This document shows, one piece after another, positions 48,101-58,826 of a DNA stretch of 64,000 nt. Position 1 is the stretch's first letter; every line of letters begins with the position of its first letter. A program made the translations under genes and the position numbers. The stretch is from assembly GCA_026419785.1 (NCBI GenBank), contig JAODTK010005736.1:62001-126000 (forward strand). The letters run 5' to 3'. The notes beneath the pieces are model-generated. The model did no database searches, was not told the DNA's origin, and saw only the letters and a list, made by a program, of their open reading frames with translations. Source of the stretch: Sclerodactyla briareus. Taxonomy: Eukaryota > Echinodermata > Holothuroidea > Dendrochirotida > Sclerodactylidae.

Positions 48101-49885
48101 AAATCCCCCCCCCCCCAATACATTCAGAAGGTTGAACCGCCCCGTACACGTTCGACGTGTCTTTCAACTATGTGTGATTCTAACACTCACTCGACAACTC
48201 CTTCAACTCCTCTTTATTATCTTTACCCCTCTTTCAGCTCGCACCGATGAGAGAGTGAAAAGAAAACAGAGGCGTGAACGCAACAAGCTCGCCGCTGCTA
48301 AATGTCGACAGAGGCGCGTGGACCATACCAACGCTCTTGTCATGGTGAGTTCAGACGACTGTACTTCGAGAATCGGAGACTGCGCGAAGGGAATCGAATT
48401 TACTGACTGTTTCACATGGGATTGCGGTTCGATGATTGACCAATTAAGAATAAAACAACATCCTTATACATCCAAGTATGTCCTACTTCAGAATGTGTCA
48501 TTTCACTATCCACATCGCTAGCGAATTTCTTCCTTTTTTCAGACAAGAATGTCATTCGGCGGACATACTGATATGATGCAGCAATTACTACAGTACAGGT
48601 GTTCATCTGTCTGTCTAGTGCAATCATAGCAATTGACTGCTGGACATAGTTACTGCATTTTCACTTCTGTATTTGCATGCCACATATTAGATTTTATGCA
48701 GGGCAAAATAGGCTTTACATGTGATATTCTTATGTATTTTTTGCAAAGCACGTCTATCACAGATCGAACGAAGTTGCGCGTATAATTAGCGCTGGTAACC
48801 CATACTTGTACAGGATTTCACAGTATGTACTAAAATGTAGCCTGTTGGAAATTCCCCTCAGTCTTGCAGCAAGTGCAGCAATTGGTTTCGATCTGCAGTT
48901 TTTGCAATGCATAAATGCAACACAATAGCTGTAAAAAGAGAGCGTGCCATGAAGTAAAAGTAATAAATCATATTCAGTTCCTTGTGCCAAAAGAATGCTG
49001 GAATTCCTACGATTGTTTTCGTCTATCCTCATGGGTGCCAAGACCACTCAACAGGAAATATATGAAGGAAACACTAGGCAATCAAGCGGCGAAGCATGAA
49101 AACCAATCTAGCCACAAATATCCTCAGCATTTCTCGGGTCTTGTGTTAAATCATTACCACTACTGAAAAGGTTCTGAACTTACTACTGAACTTATATTAC
49201 CAGCAATGTTCCATCTATGGTACATGGTATCACAGGCTTACTAGTTTCCTTTAAACTCCGCCATTCTTTCTTCCGACGACAGGAAACAGAGGATTGGGAA
49301 GCGAAAAATCTTTCTTTGGAGCAGGAGATGGCCAAAGGCCTCATCAGCGAAGAGCATCTGGAGTTCATCTAGAGGCCCACCGGGCATGTGCAAGAAGAAC
49401 AAGTCCAACAAGGAGACCACACGACCGCCACAGGACAAACCGCCACCGCCACTGCCACTCGTACCCTCAACAGCTCCAAAGTGGTCTCACTGGATACACC
49501 CTCAACAGAGGTGGTCACTCCCACCAGAGCCTTCAAAAAGGAGGCCTTCGGATCGGCGGGCGGGGACTCTACCCCACCGGGACTCTCTCGTCCCCCGCCG
49601 TCGGGAGGGAAACCAACGGCCGGAGGCCGAGCATCGGCGCAGTAGACTTTTCAAATTCGGAGATTAACAACAGGACTGACATGGACCTCTAAGGAAACGG
49701 AGGGGGAACTGACAGCATCGTTTGTCACGATTCCTGAACACCGATGAAGCTCCATCTGGTCGGACCACCGATCCGACGTCGGCTATCAAAAACGACAGGG
49801 TTCCTCGATGTCCATCTATCAGGAGTCGCCTTCGTGTAGCTCATTCGATCGTCGTTTACGGGAGCCTTTGATGAAAGTTGTTTGA
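42020..49885 (+). CDS. fos: Fos-family bZIP transcription factor locus (4 exons, frame broken in this sequence)
   Basis: Fos proteins pair with Jun through a leucine zipper to form AP-1, which binds TGACTCA-type sites in the nucleus and drives immediate-early responses. Seen here: a bZIP basic region (RRERNKLAAAKCRQRR) joined across an intron to a zipper ending EEHLEFI, followed in a shifted frame by EAHRA and CKK, as in Drosophila Kayak (HRATCQK) and vertebrate FOS (LAAHRPACK). The upstream exon carries a proline/serine-rich region and ends SRRRIRDEE. Exons: 42020-42137 (tentative), 45830-46146, 48238-48344, 49283-49885. Introns are about 3.7, 2.1 and 0.94 kb, with GT-AG ends. The frame fails at about eight points, almost all fitted by one missing base each. 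No substitution stop is needed to explain it, so sequence error is likelier than decay. Family membership is near certain; the exact protein is not recoverable from this sequence. Confidence 0.85.
42138..45829 (+). other. Putative fos intron 1
   Basis: This 3.7 kb lies between the tentative first exon and exon 2. No coding signal is seen. It holds a probable DNA transposon at 43851-44667, listed separately. The rest is A/T-rich unique-looking sequence with TAGGCCTA palindromes. If the first exon is wrong, this is upstream sequence. Confidence 0.4.
43851..44667. mobile_element. Probable DNA transposon with CCGGGGC inverted ends, in fos intron 1
   Basis: The left end TA|GGGGAGACCGGGGCACTG and right end CAATGCGCCCCGGTCCC|TA are inverted relative to each other and flanked by TA. 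The interior repeats TGTCCCAATGCACCCCGT, GCATTGGGACACA and CACAATGCGCCCCGT. A TA target would fit Tc1/mariner-type insertion. No transposase frame is visible. Confidence 0.5.
45830..46146 (+). CDS. fos: Fos exon 2: N-terminal region before the bZIP
   Basis: The acceptor is a pyrimidine-rich stretch ending CCACAG at 45824-45829 and the donor is GAG|GTGAGC at 46146/46147. The first part reads TTVVSSSDDLMDMSSAG in the frame starting at 45831. The rest reads ESVITPTTSLANGWG, then FVPPPVSSTVYAIPTSAIR, then LTREDIDLLRMSPSNSRRR and IRDEE, in the frame of 45916. The frames switch near 45902-45904 (one extra or two missing bases). G/C at third codon positions is high, unlike the flanks. The exon ends in phase 0 at the position equivalent to the end of human FOS exon 2, directly before the segment that is LSPEEE in human and LAPDE here. 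Confidence 0.78.
46147..48237 (+). other. fos intron 2
   Basis: The intron is 2.09 kb with GT-AG ends. A 120-codon open frame at 46853-47215 has no recognisable domain and no codon bias, so I do not call it. A poly-A/poly-C stretch sits at about 48091-48116, before the acceptor. Confidence 0.75.
48238..48344 (+). CDS. fos: Fos exon 3: bZIP basic region and first zipper residue
   Basis: The acceptor is CTCTTTCAG at 48229-48237 and the donor is CATG|GTGAGT at 48344/48345. From 48246 the frame reads DERVKRKQRRERNKLAAAKC and continues RQRRVDHTNALVM. It contains the bZIP signature N-x-x-A-A-x-x-C-R that contacts DNA. The first bases (CTC GCA CC) give LAP only if one base is added before GAT. With it the exon is 36 codons (108 bp), ungapped against human FOS LSPEEE...TLQA, which is also exactly one 36-codon exon. 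As written it is 107 bp and its phase does not match the phase-0 end of exon 2. RRVDHTN is closest to Drosophila Kayak (RRVDQTN). Confidence 0.9.
48345..49282 (+). other. fos intron 3
   Basis: The intron is 938 bp, phase 0, and splits the basic region from the zipper. Human FOS is split at the same place (after TLQA, before ETDQLE). Nothing else is recognised inside it. Confidence 0.85.
49283..49885 (+). CDS. fos: Fos exon 4: leucine zipper and C-terminal region (frame broken)
   Basis: The acceptor is GACGACAG at 49275-49282. The zipper reads ETEDWEAKNLSLEQEMAKG then LISEEHLEFI, in phase with exon 3, and is followed by TAG at 49370-49372. The protein signal continues in other frames: LEAHRA, then MCKKNKSNKE (from 49386), then SSKVVSLDTPSTEVVTPTR and FKKEAFGSAGGDSTPP (same frame as the zipper), then PSIGAVDFSNSEINN, TDEAPSGRTTDPT (from 49740) and MSIYQESPSCSSFDRR, ending at TGA 49883-49885. 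Every switch has the same sign, as expected from successive single-base deletions. Heptad leucine positions read L-W-L-G-L. The proline/serine/threonine-rich tail is normal for Fos. The 3' limit is an estimate; the coding end could be the TAA at about 49690. Confidence 0.8.
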
Positions 49886-51140
49886 GGACATTTGCAGCTG
49901 TGTAGTGCCCGGATGTGCAAGTTGGTTACTCATTATATTCTGCTAGGTTATCTGGTTATGTGCAACTGGTTCCTGAATTTATCGACCGCCTATGCCTCCT
50001 AAACGGCACCCCATGGCCAAGGTCAGGTGTCGTCACCCAAGTCCTTCCCCAGAAACCAATGAAAGCGAAAATTCACATACTTGATTTGGGAGTCCTGGGA
50101 TTGCGGACATCGCATCTACATTTGATTGAATGTTGTAGAGTCCTCGAAATGTGCTTTTCAAAGCATTGTATAAATTACTGGTTTGCTACGTCGTGGCATA
50201 CTGTACCATCCGTGCAGGCTTTCAAAATGAAACGTGGCTTCCATCTTTAGCGAATATGTATTCAGATTCTTTTTCCAATTTCGCATTTTGTAAACAATTC
50301 TCTTTTGTAAGAAAAATTGAGTGGGAAATTGATATAAAAAAGTCTTTACAATTATTTGGTAATTAAATTTGCGAAAACGTGTAGTATGCGGGTATGCCTC
50401 AAAGCGAAAAGAAAATGTGATTTTGGTCGTCTAAAGCCCTAAACTATAGAAATAGACCTACAGAAATGATAATTTTGACGAATATAAATACACGTCAGTC
50501 GCGATTTTTGGGCCAGGTTGAGGTTTATTGTCAATGGCAAGAAGCCAACTCTCTATTACGACAAGGGAGGGTTAGCAACTCACATTCTGCAAGTAACTAG
50601 ACAAAGGCTCCGTCTTCTAGTTTATATTTTGGCTCATTCCTCATTCTATTGACTGATGTGGCTTGAGATAAAGTAACAACATCATTGGTAACTGAAGATA
50701 AAAAAAAACAATGGGAGGGGAGAGATTTGAAGCAACGATGGAAAGAGAATAAGGACGTTTCCAATTACAGTCGGTTTATTGAAGTGCTGACTGCGGCACG
50801 TGAGGGCCTCTTAGGTCATACTTCCGAGGCATACTTCCGTGTCCTTATTGACAGCTTCCCGTAGCAGTTAAAATATATTCAGTGCAATATCATAACATAA
50901 AATACTTATATCTTCTGGATCGTGTAATACAGAGCTTGCGACTTGTCTATTATTGCAACCCAGTGTTTCGTCTCGTATACTACTCGAGGCATTTTCCTCC
51001 CTATATGAGGGTTAAACAATCGAAAGTTTCTAGTTCTAACAGTAATGAGTGACTATCTAACGTTCGAGAGTGAACGTTAGTAGTTTCTGTCTGCGTTCTG
51101 TGGATACGTAAATGTTATGTATTAAATGTAATTTATTATT
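49886..51140 (+). other. Probable fos 3' UTR and downstream sequence
   Basis: No further coding signal follows the last Fos frame. ATTAAA (possible polyadenylation signal) occurs at 50362-50367 and again at about 51120. Several ATTTA pentamers occur between 49978 and 51800. Fos mRNAs are typically destabilised by AU-rich elements, but these ATTTA copies are scattered and could be chance in A/T-rich DNA. The extent is a guess. Confidence 0.3.
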
Positions 51141-54100
51141 GGGATTTGGGGTTATACAATGAATCGGTAATATCGGTCATCTATATATGATCGTTCACTT
51201 ACTCGGGGGTAGAGGTGGTGGTCTTTGTTAAGATGTTATATAGCTCTTGCAGATGCACATTTAGATATCAAAAGTACGTGGGTTATTCGAACAATCCCTA
51301 GTGCAGTGGGTCAGTGAACAGAAATCCAAGGGCTGCTGAGGGGAGTATAAAATTATATATTAGAAATTAATGGCGTCATCGAATATGATCATTTTAGCTA
51401 ATTCATCACAGCTAATTTGGAACGCATCTTATTAAAATATCCTAAATAGGTGTAAAGTATTTCTCAGGTTTTGATAATTGAATTTCTTGGAAATATTAGT
51501 GGAAATTCGTGACCTATTCGTATGAACTTCATGTATTGTGATATGCGGTGCGTTGTCGGTGTCATTAATATGAGCATTCTTCACGCGTAACTTAGATTCG
51601 CCTGTAACTGCATCTCATGCGATTCTTGGAGGGGGGGGGTGATTGTTGTGAAAGTGGGTGTTTAGTTTAGGGTTGGGTGATTGCTGAAGGAGGACATTAC
51701 CACCGTCTGGTGAATAATTCCTGCCACACTGAAATTTATACAGTTGTTAGAGAGTGGTGTATGGAGTGAAGTAATCATAATATCTATTATTTAATGTAAA
51801 TGTGCTGTTCATGTCTATTTTTTATCCTTTCCTATTTTAAAAGTCGGGACCCATCCAAGGCTTATGCTGTATTATTCATATTATTGATTATGTTATTGTG
51901 CGATAACGTAAACAAGTGAAATTGCTAAACCCAAATTTGAAAAAGAACCGCATATGTATTACCGTCGTTTCCATTTCTACTCCTTTGGTAAAAGTTGTCT
52001 TTCAATCATGATGAAATTATATTTGTTGGCCCATATTAAAGTGGGGTTCTCCTTTCGTTTGCTGGGTATGTATGTTTAAACGATATACGCTAATTACCCA
52101 ACATGCTACCAATTGTAATCTGGTCTGGTCAACATCTTCAGTTATAGTAAGGAATCCAAATGGTGGATGCGGGTTGCAGCGTCAATATAACATCGCAAGC
52201 TTTCTTAAGGATGACTTTATCAGAGGGGAATAACTGTAGAAGACCTGGAACGGCCATTATATCTGGCCGGATCCATGTATTGCAGCTTATTTAGACACAA
52301 GTGGATATAGAGAACAAAGACGCTTGACAACACACGACTCGATCAGTGGGTTTTTCGAAAACCGCCAAATTCACTCCCTACCGACTCTCCAGGGCCCTCT
52401 AATACCGGGTACTTACTCTATCCTTTCAGAACCCCTGTTCAATGTAATAACATACATGACATAGCCGACATAGCTTCGTATCCGAGTTCACGACACGGAT
52501 AACAACACTGGGGCAATTTTTTAATGCATTCCTGCAAAAACCAGGTGGGTCCCCAACCTCCTCAAATATCCTCGATTCCCCTCCGGGCGTCCTGTGATTG
52601 GATTATATTTTTTCTCAGATATAAACAAGTATAAATGAATTACATCATACGCTGTAATGCTACTCGGAGTACAGTGATATCTGGCATTGCATGGTCGTCG
52701 TGCCGGTTATATTAAGCGTTGGAATGAGGCATCTGCTTACTTCGGGGTTAACATTTTGTGTATACTTCCCCTAAAACCCACGGCTGACATGGTTGTGTAA
52801 GCCAGCGTCTGCATGTTTTGATACCCAAATCGATTGGTTTGATGGAAGGGATTACAAGTGTTCAATTTCGTTTCTTCATATTGGAATCCGGATCACTTAC
52901 CGTTCGCATTCAAGGGTTTTGGAAGAATCGCGTATGACTCGATCAGAGAGTAGATTCCGAGCCACTTGTCTCCTACCCGTTTCACTCGACATTCTGTTGC
53001 CTGTGTTGCAGATATATAGATTGAAATATAGATAGATATGGCTTCCTATGCATATTCTCATATTGCACAACATAATTCCTACACGACAAATAACACACAG
53101 TAGTACTGACTTGTACATCCAAGCAAAGTTTGTTATTGTTTCCGGTTTGAAATCCGAATGGTAATTTCTCCTTGAAGGGTCAATCGATGTCGAACAGGTT
53201 CACTAAGATGCTAAACACCTGTCGAGCGTTCTGCTCAAATTTGAAGAAAATAGATTACATAGGAATTGTTAGGCGGGTTGTACATACGTTATTCAATTTA
53301 TTGCCATAGGCTTGCTGTGTTATTGTGCAATACGCACGAGATGCTTACCTCACAACCTTATCCAATAATTTCGCATGACTGAAGACAGGTTTTGGACCAA
53401 CGGTTTCAGTTTACCTTCCTCCATATTATAATACCCTTATACATGATCCTTCCAAAACCTTTCAATCCCGTTGAATGTGGGTGTTTTCGGTTAATGAACT
53501 AATTTCTTAACAGATCCCCGGGTAGTCTATACACGTCTCAAAACTTCTCTATGTGAGATGGTGCAGGTTACTACTTCACGTTAGTCGCCTCTCCAATCAC
53601 TTGACGGAGAATTTCGTAAATTCTTGCCGATATTTGATAAATAGGAGCGATAATCCAGCCATGCGGGTTCTACTAGGCAGTTAGGGGTAGTATCTTGGGC
53701 ACACATGCAGAACACCCACACACTGCTGCACGCTATGCAAAACCCCCCAAGAGAGACTCGGAAACAAGAAAGTAAGAATTGCATAGATAGTCTATCGAAC
53801 TCGATGGCGTAACATGCACGTGACTGAAGCGAGGTCGGTCGCTTTCGCGCTCTTCCGTATTTCCGGGAATTGGTACCCAGGCCGCCCAGATTAGCGTAGG
53901 CGTATATTGGTCATTATTTAACTACAATCGATGGGCTGTACCGTGAATGTAAGGCCGTGGGGCGTATTGATTACTCATAGCGTGTGTCATGGAGGGCGAC
54001 CTTTAATTAACCCAGACTGAGTTCAAAAAGAAGAAAATGGGTTGGAAAATTACAGGTGAATGAGTAAGTTACAGACTTAAGTGCGTGGGTGTGGGGAGTT

Positions 54101-54539
54101 CATGATAAACCAACAATAGTAATGTGTGCTAGGTGGTGGAAGCCTTACGACCTTCACAGGTGTGGATTAATCTGGATCAAGGTTAGGCCAGCCATGCGGG
54201 TATGATACGTTGACCTGCAGTTAGGTTCCACACCATGGACTCTAGTACGGTACTCCACCAAGAAAAAATCACTCGTTGAGATCACCTATACGGTACGCAT
54301 CGTTATATATGTATCAATATTTATTCGAAATTTTTGTCGTTTTAGAGACTATACTGTTGCTATGGACGAAGTGTCGCGTCGTGTTCATATCTATCTATAT
54401 CGCTCGATTAATTGATTGGAACGTCTATTCTCCACAAGTCAAACTGGAAAGCAGTAGGCAAATGCCCTCCGCGAATGCGCGCGCGCAAATATATATTGCA
54501 GACAAAGTTAGCAGCAGACCGTTGTTCCGAAAAATGGAG
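51141..54539. other. Gene-free stretch
   Basis: No gene is recognised. It is A/T-rich with a G run at about 51630-51640. Open frames are under 85 codons and lack domains. Confidence 0.35.
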
Positions 54540-54564
54540 CCCGCATGCCATCTTCTTCAACACC

Positions 54565-54677
54565 AGAACACGCGTGGTCAGCGCAGGTGGTGAATATATT
54601 GCGTCGATTCCCCACCTGGGAGATCCGTGTTTAAACCCCAGGCGGTGAGGCGGGTGTCGTACGAAAAAAAAAAAAAC
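54565..54677 (+). repeat. tRNA-derived SINE with A tail
   Basis: A tRNA-like GCAGGTGGTGAATATATTGC, CACCTGGGAGATCC and B-box-like GTGTTTAAACCCCAGG are followed by a run of A at about 54664-54676. It has no clear acceptor stem, so it is a SINE, not a tRNA gene. Confidence 0.5.
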
Positions 54678-54835
54678 TTGGAATCAGGGTTGTTGCCTAC
54701 CGCTGGGCGCTGAAGAACTGCATACGTGGAAAAAAGGCGATTTACAGGTTGCCGTATGTGTGTATACCCAGCCTCCTCATTGAGGTAACCACCATCAGAG
54801 AGATATGGCCATTCCGTCAGTGCATATACATTAAA

Positions 54836-55020
54836 ATTGTTGTGTGTATAATTTACACAACCTGTGTAACTACTAGCACACTAGCACCGTTATTTGAAGG
54901 AAATTACACAACATTGTATAAGAGTGTGTAAAAAATACACAAATTGTGCAGATTATACACAATGATTGTGTAATTTCTTACACAACACCGGAATAGGTGT
55001 GCTAGTTATACAACATTGTC
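54836..55020. repeat. TTACACAA-family dispersed repeat, copy 3
   Basis: This is the longest copy: AATTTACACAACCTGTGTAA, AATTACACAACATTGTATAA, ATACACAATGATTGTGTAAT and TTCTTACACAACACCGGAAT, then AGGTGTGCTAGTTA. Several TTACACAA/TTGTGTAA pairs could fold on each other. Confidence 0.7.
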
Positions 55021-55370
55021 AAGAGGTACCTAACGAATGATTCGTTATGTATGTAGTATTAGGGTCTGCACCCGTACTGGGCGTTTCATTATGGATTCCA
55101 TCATCTACTCGGCAGGTATATACCCAAGACGAGCATCAAACTAACAAACTTTAAAGAGACATCATCGTCTCACAACCTCCAGCGAATAATATATGAGGTG
55201 CCGTTTGCCTCGTAAGTTTGAACTCAACTCGAGATTACAGCATACAAATGCTTTGAAACGCACCTATTACGAAAAGAGCGTATTTGACAACCCCGAATCT
55301 CTAATTCGGAGGTCCAATTCACAAAACTCATTATAGCCGCGGGTAAGTCGCTCCACGAGTCATCATGTCG
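55021..55370. other. No gene recognised
   Basis: Unique-looking flank of the GTTC array. Confidence 0.3.
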
Positions 55371-55373
55371 CTC

Positions 55374-56330
55374 CGTTCGTTCGTTCGTTCGTTCGTTCGT
55401 TCGTTCGTTCGTTCGTTCGTTCGTTCGTTCGTTCGTTCGTTCGTTCGTTCGTTCGTTCGTTCGTTCGTTCGTTCGTTCGTTCGTTCGTTCGTTCGTTCGT
55501 TCGTTCGTTCGTTCGTTCGTTCGTTCGTTCGTTCGTTCGTTCGTTCGTTCGTTCGTTCGTTCGTTCGTTCGTTCGTTCGTTCGTTCGTTCGTTCGTTCGT
55601 TCGTTCGTTCGTTCGTTCGTTCGTTCGTTCGTTCGTTCGTTCGTTCGTTCGTTCGTTCGTTCGTTCGTTCGTTCGTTCGTTCGTTCGTTCGTTCGTTCGT
55701 TCGTTCGTTCGTTCGTTCGTTCGTTCGTTCGTTCGTTCGTTCGTTCGTTCGTTCGTTCGTTCGTTCGTTCGTTCGTTCGTTCGTTCGTTCGTTCGTTCGT
55801 TCGTTCGTTCGTTCGTTCGTTCGTTCGTTCGTTCGTTCGTTCGTTCGTTCGTTCGTTCGTTCGTTCGTTCGTTCGTTCGTTCGTTCGTTCGTTCGTTCGT
55901 TCGTTCGTTCGTTCGTTCGTTCGTTCGTTCGTTCGTTCGTTCGTTCGTTCGTTCGTTCGTTCGTTCGTTCGTTCGTTCGTTCGTTCGTTCGTTCGTTCGT
56001 TCGTTCGTTCGTTCGTTCGTTCGTTCGTTCGTTCGTTCGTTCGTTCGTTCGTTCGTTCGTTCGTTCGTTCGTTCGTTCGTTCGTTCGTTCGTTCGTTCGT
56101 TCGTTCGTTCGTTCGTTCGTTCGTTCGTTCGTTCGTTCGTTCGTTCGTTCGTTCGTTCGTTCGTTCGTTCGTTCGTTCGTTCGTTCGTTCGTTCGTTCGT
56201 TCGTTCGTTCGTTCGTTCGTTCGTTCGTTCGTTCGTTCGTTCGTTCGTTCGTTCGTTCGTTCGTTCGTTCGTTCGTTCGTTCGTTCGTTCGTTCGTTCGT
56301 TCGTTCGTTCGTTCGTTCGTTCGTTCGTTC
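55374..56330. repeat. Uninterrupted GTTC/GAAC tetranucleotide array (957 bp)
   Basis: About 239 perfect copies with no visible interruption. Because the unit is 4 bp and codons are 3, a long Arg-Ser-Phe-Val frame runs through it and out to 56402. This is a by-product, not a protein. The downstream flank, AAGGTCATTTGAGATCGAAA, belongs to the AGGTCA-type repeat family. Confidence 0.97.
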
Positions 56331-56334
56331 TATG

Positions 56335-56670
56335 GAATCAACATCTATCAGGTCTATGGCAGAACTTTGAAGGTCAATGGGCGGTCATTCAAGGTCATTT
56401 GAGATCGAAAAAAAAAAAAAAAAATGCGGAAATATTCATTTCATTTAAACCGTAGATGCTATGAGGTTGAAAGTTGGGATATGTGGTCAACATTTCAGTT
56501 GAAAATTCTGAAGGGCATTTATAGGTCACCCAATTGTCATGTGAGGTCAGAGATCAAATGAGAAACAGAGTCCGATTTTAATGAAACATGGTACAGCTGG
56601 TTGTCGTGAATATGTAGAAGCTCATTGGGAGGTCATCAAAGGTAGAGTTTCCCGCAGCTACCGAGACGTT
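56335..56670 (+). repeat. AGGTCA-type dispersed repeat, copy 3
   Basis: ATTCAAGGTCATTTGAGATC, an A run, GTTGAAAGTTGGGATATGTG, GAGGTCAGAGATCAAATGAG, CCGATTTTAATGAAACATGG and GAGGTCATCAAAGGTAGAG follow the usual order of these repeats. Confidence 0.6.
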
Positions 56671-58600
56671 TCGATCGCGCTTGTTTAAGATGGAATGAGC
56701 TGCACGTACGATGACCTGGTAATACCGTTATTATCTGAGGTGTATGAACATTGGATCGTTTTATTATGAGGAAAATATTTCATTGAGTTGTTTTGCGGCG
56801 GAGCATGCGGAATCGATGCCGCATCGGTACACGTAACAGTTCTGCCTACTCAGCTGTGGTCGTTCCATACTATTTGGATGAATCTGTCGCTTGGGACCAT
56901 CTCTATCTGTCATAATCCGTCCAGCCTGCCAGCCATTGCAGCTCATTCGGACATCGTCGCTACGTTCGTGCTCGCTCGGGTGGATTCGACTTTCCTGGTG
57001 TCACGTGACGGCGTATCCAATCATATAACAACGTCAATGGGAATCCCAGCCTGATATAGGCCAGGTCACATGCGCGGTTGCAAGAAATTTCACAATTGAG
57101 AAAGTGGGCGCGGTTATCTTGATGTTTCCTGTAGCTGCCAGCATGCCTTCTCGCAAATAGCCTCAGTCTCGCAATGCATTGTGGTCTGCTCAAGGGGGCA
57201 AAGTAGACAATCTATGGAACGCCAAATTGGAATTTCAACGGATAAAATAGATTTTTCTGGAGAGGGGGTTGAAATTTCCCCTTTTTCCCAGATTTGTCGT
57301 GATAAGAATGTAAACAATTATCGGGGACAACTATACTCAATTTTGAGAGAATAGAGAATATGCACAGAGAATGAGGAGGATAAATAAAATTTAATACATG
57401 CTAACACGAAACTGCCCTGAAGTATCCCAGCGTGTATCACAACTATATCCCGCAGTTCACCGCAACATGCTTTTTGCGAAAAAACACGTGTCTGATTTTC
57501 CGGTTCAGTAACTGACAATGATCAAATCATACATGAATATATTTGTTTGTCGTTTGGTTATTTTGGTTACCCTTGTGTGGCATAGCATATATCTAAGTAT
57601 GATTGAGTGTGGTGGCATGTATGTGCATCTATATGTATGCATTTATATTGTATAGCAAAAAAATATTACTTCTTCTGGTTCTCTTCTTCCTCGTTTTTTT
57701 TTCATTTTCAAGAAGACGTTATAAATATGTTGACGAATAATGTCAATTTTGTAGAAAAAAGATTACGAGGGAAAGTAGTAGATTGAACTTGGAAATTAGT
57801 TGGGACCTACCGTCAAATCCGTCAATCTCTATTATTAGTTTGATCTATTAACGAGTGTGTTTCAGCTTACTGACTTGGAAGAGGTATGTTCACTCAGGGT
57901 AAAGTTCCAGTAACAATCCTTGTTAAAATCTGTCATAGATGAATATCTAAAGTATAGAGCAGATACCGATAACGTGAACTTTAGTTGACCCATCATTGTC
58001 GAAGGCTCTTTCCCATATGAAGAGATTCACACTAGCCACTACACTAACTATACTATATCTATTCGAATTCCACGGAGGGTATATGAATTTCCATGCCAAT
58101 TTAATACGAGCGTTAACGTTGATTTAATTTGAAAATTCATTTTCAAAATTATTGCAAATGTTTGCTCATATACTGAAAAATACGAGATGTTTAATAATTG
58201 TTAACCTATATTGACCTCGTCAGCATTTGTTTTTCTGATAATGTGAATTATTCATTTTAATCTCAAATTCTAGGACATGAGGATTTATCGAACGATAGAG
58301 CCGTTGCCAGACTGATAAATCGATTGAAAAGAAAACAAGTGTAACAAAGTCGATAACAACAGTTAATAGACAACCCGCCCGTCCGCAACATGTGTCTTTA
58401 CTCTAGTATGAATCAACGTAGAAATCCTGGCTACTGGACGGAGCTCCGATGGTGACTCTTGACAGTTTTCAACTTAGATAGGCCCTACTGTTTAGACAGG
58501 AGTTAATTTGAAAGCTCCATTCAGCTGATGAAATATTCGAGAAAATGTACATCAATAATATTGAAAACGAATGCCGTGGTTCGACACCGCATTTACAAGA
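56671..58600. other. Gene-free stretch
   Basis: No gene is recognised. Overlapping frames on both strands near 56764-57520 have no known domain. Confidence 0.35.
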
Positions 58601-58609
58601 AGATTGTAC

Positions 58610-58825
58610 GGCAAGTGGGGGGGGGGGAGGGGCAGGGGAGGGGCAGGGGAGGGGGGAGGGGCAACCTTTTTCAGGGGGCACAAGAAATGCAGCGGAGCGC
58701 ACGATGGGGTGGCGCGGAGTGTCTAAGAAATTGTTGGTGTGCAAGCCTCCAGATGACCGGGAATGGGCCTTCCCTGTGCGTTTTAGGCTGCGCGTACCAA
58801 GCTAAAAAAAAAAAAAAAAAAAAAA
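58610..58825 (+). mobile_element. hAT-like fragment with a G-rich, quadruplex-prone start
   Basis: G-runs (GGGGAGGGGCAGGGGAGGGG) are followed by GCAGCGGAGCGCACGATGGG, GTGGCGCGGAGTGTC and CCTCCAGATGACCGGGAA. This is the order seen in element B from 29190 to 29300. Ends were not found. A run of 22 A follows at about 58805-58826. Confidence 0.6.
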
Positions 58826-58826
58826 A

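Noticed and set aside
48252..48344. Use of the internal AG at 48250-48251 as the Fos exon 3 acceptor
   Set aside because: It would keep phase without an indel, but it loses the LAPDE segment that aligns with LSPEE in human FOS, and the pyrimidine tract clearly serves the AG at 48236-48237.
55365..56402. A 345-codon Arg-Ser-Phe-Val repeat protein
   Set aside because: It is only the GTTC microsatellite read in frame. All three frames are open, and no promoter or non-repeat domain is present.
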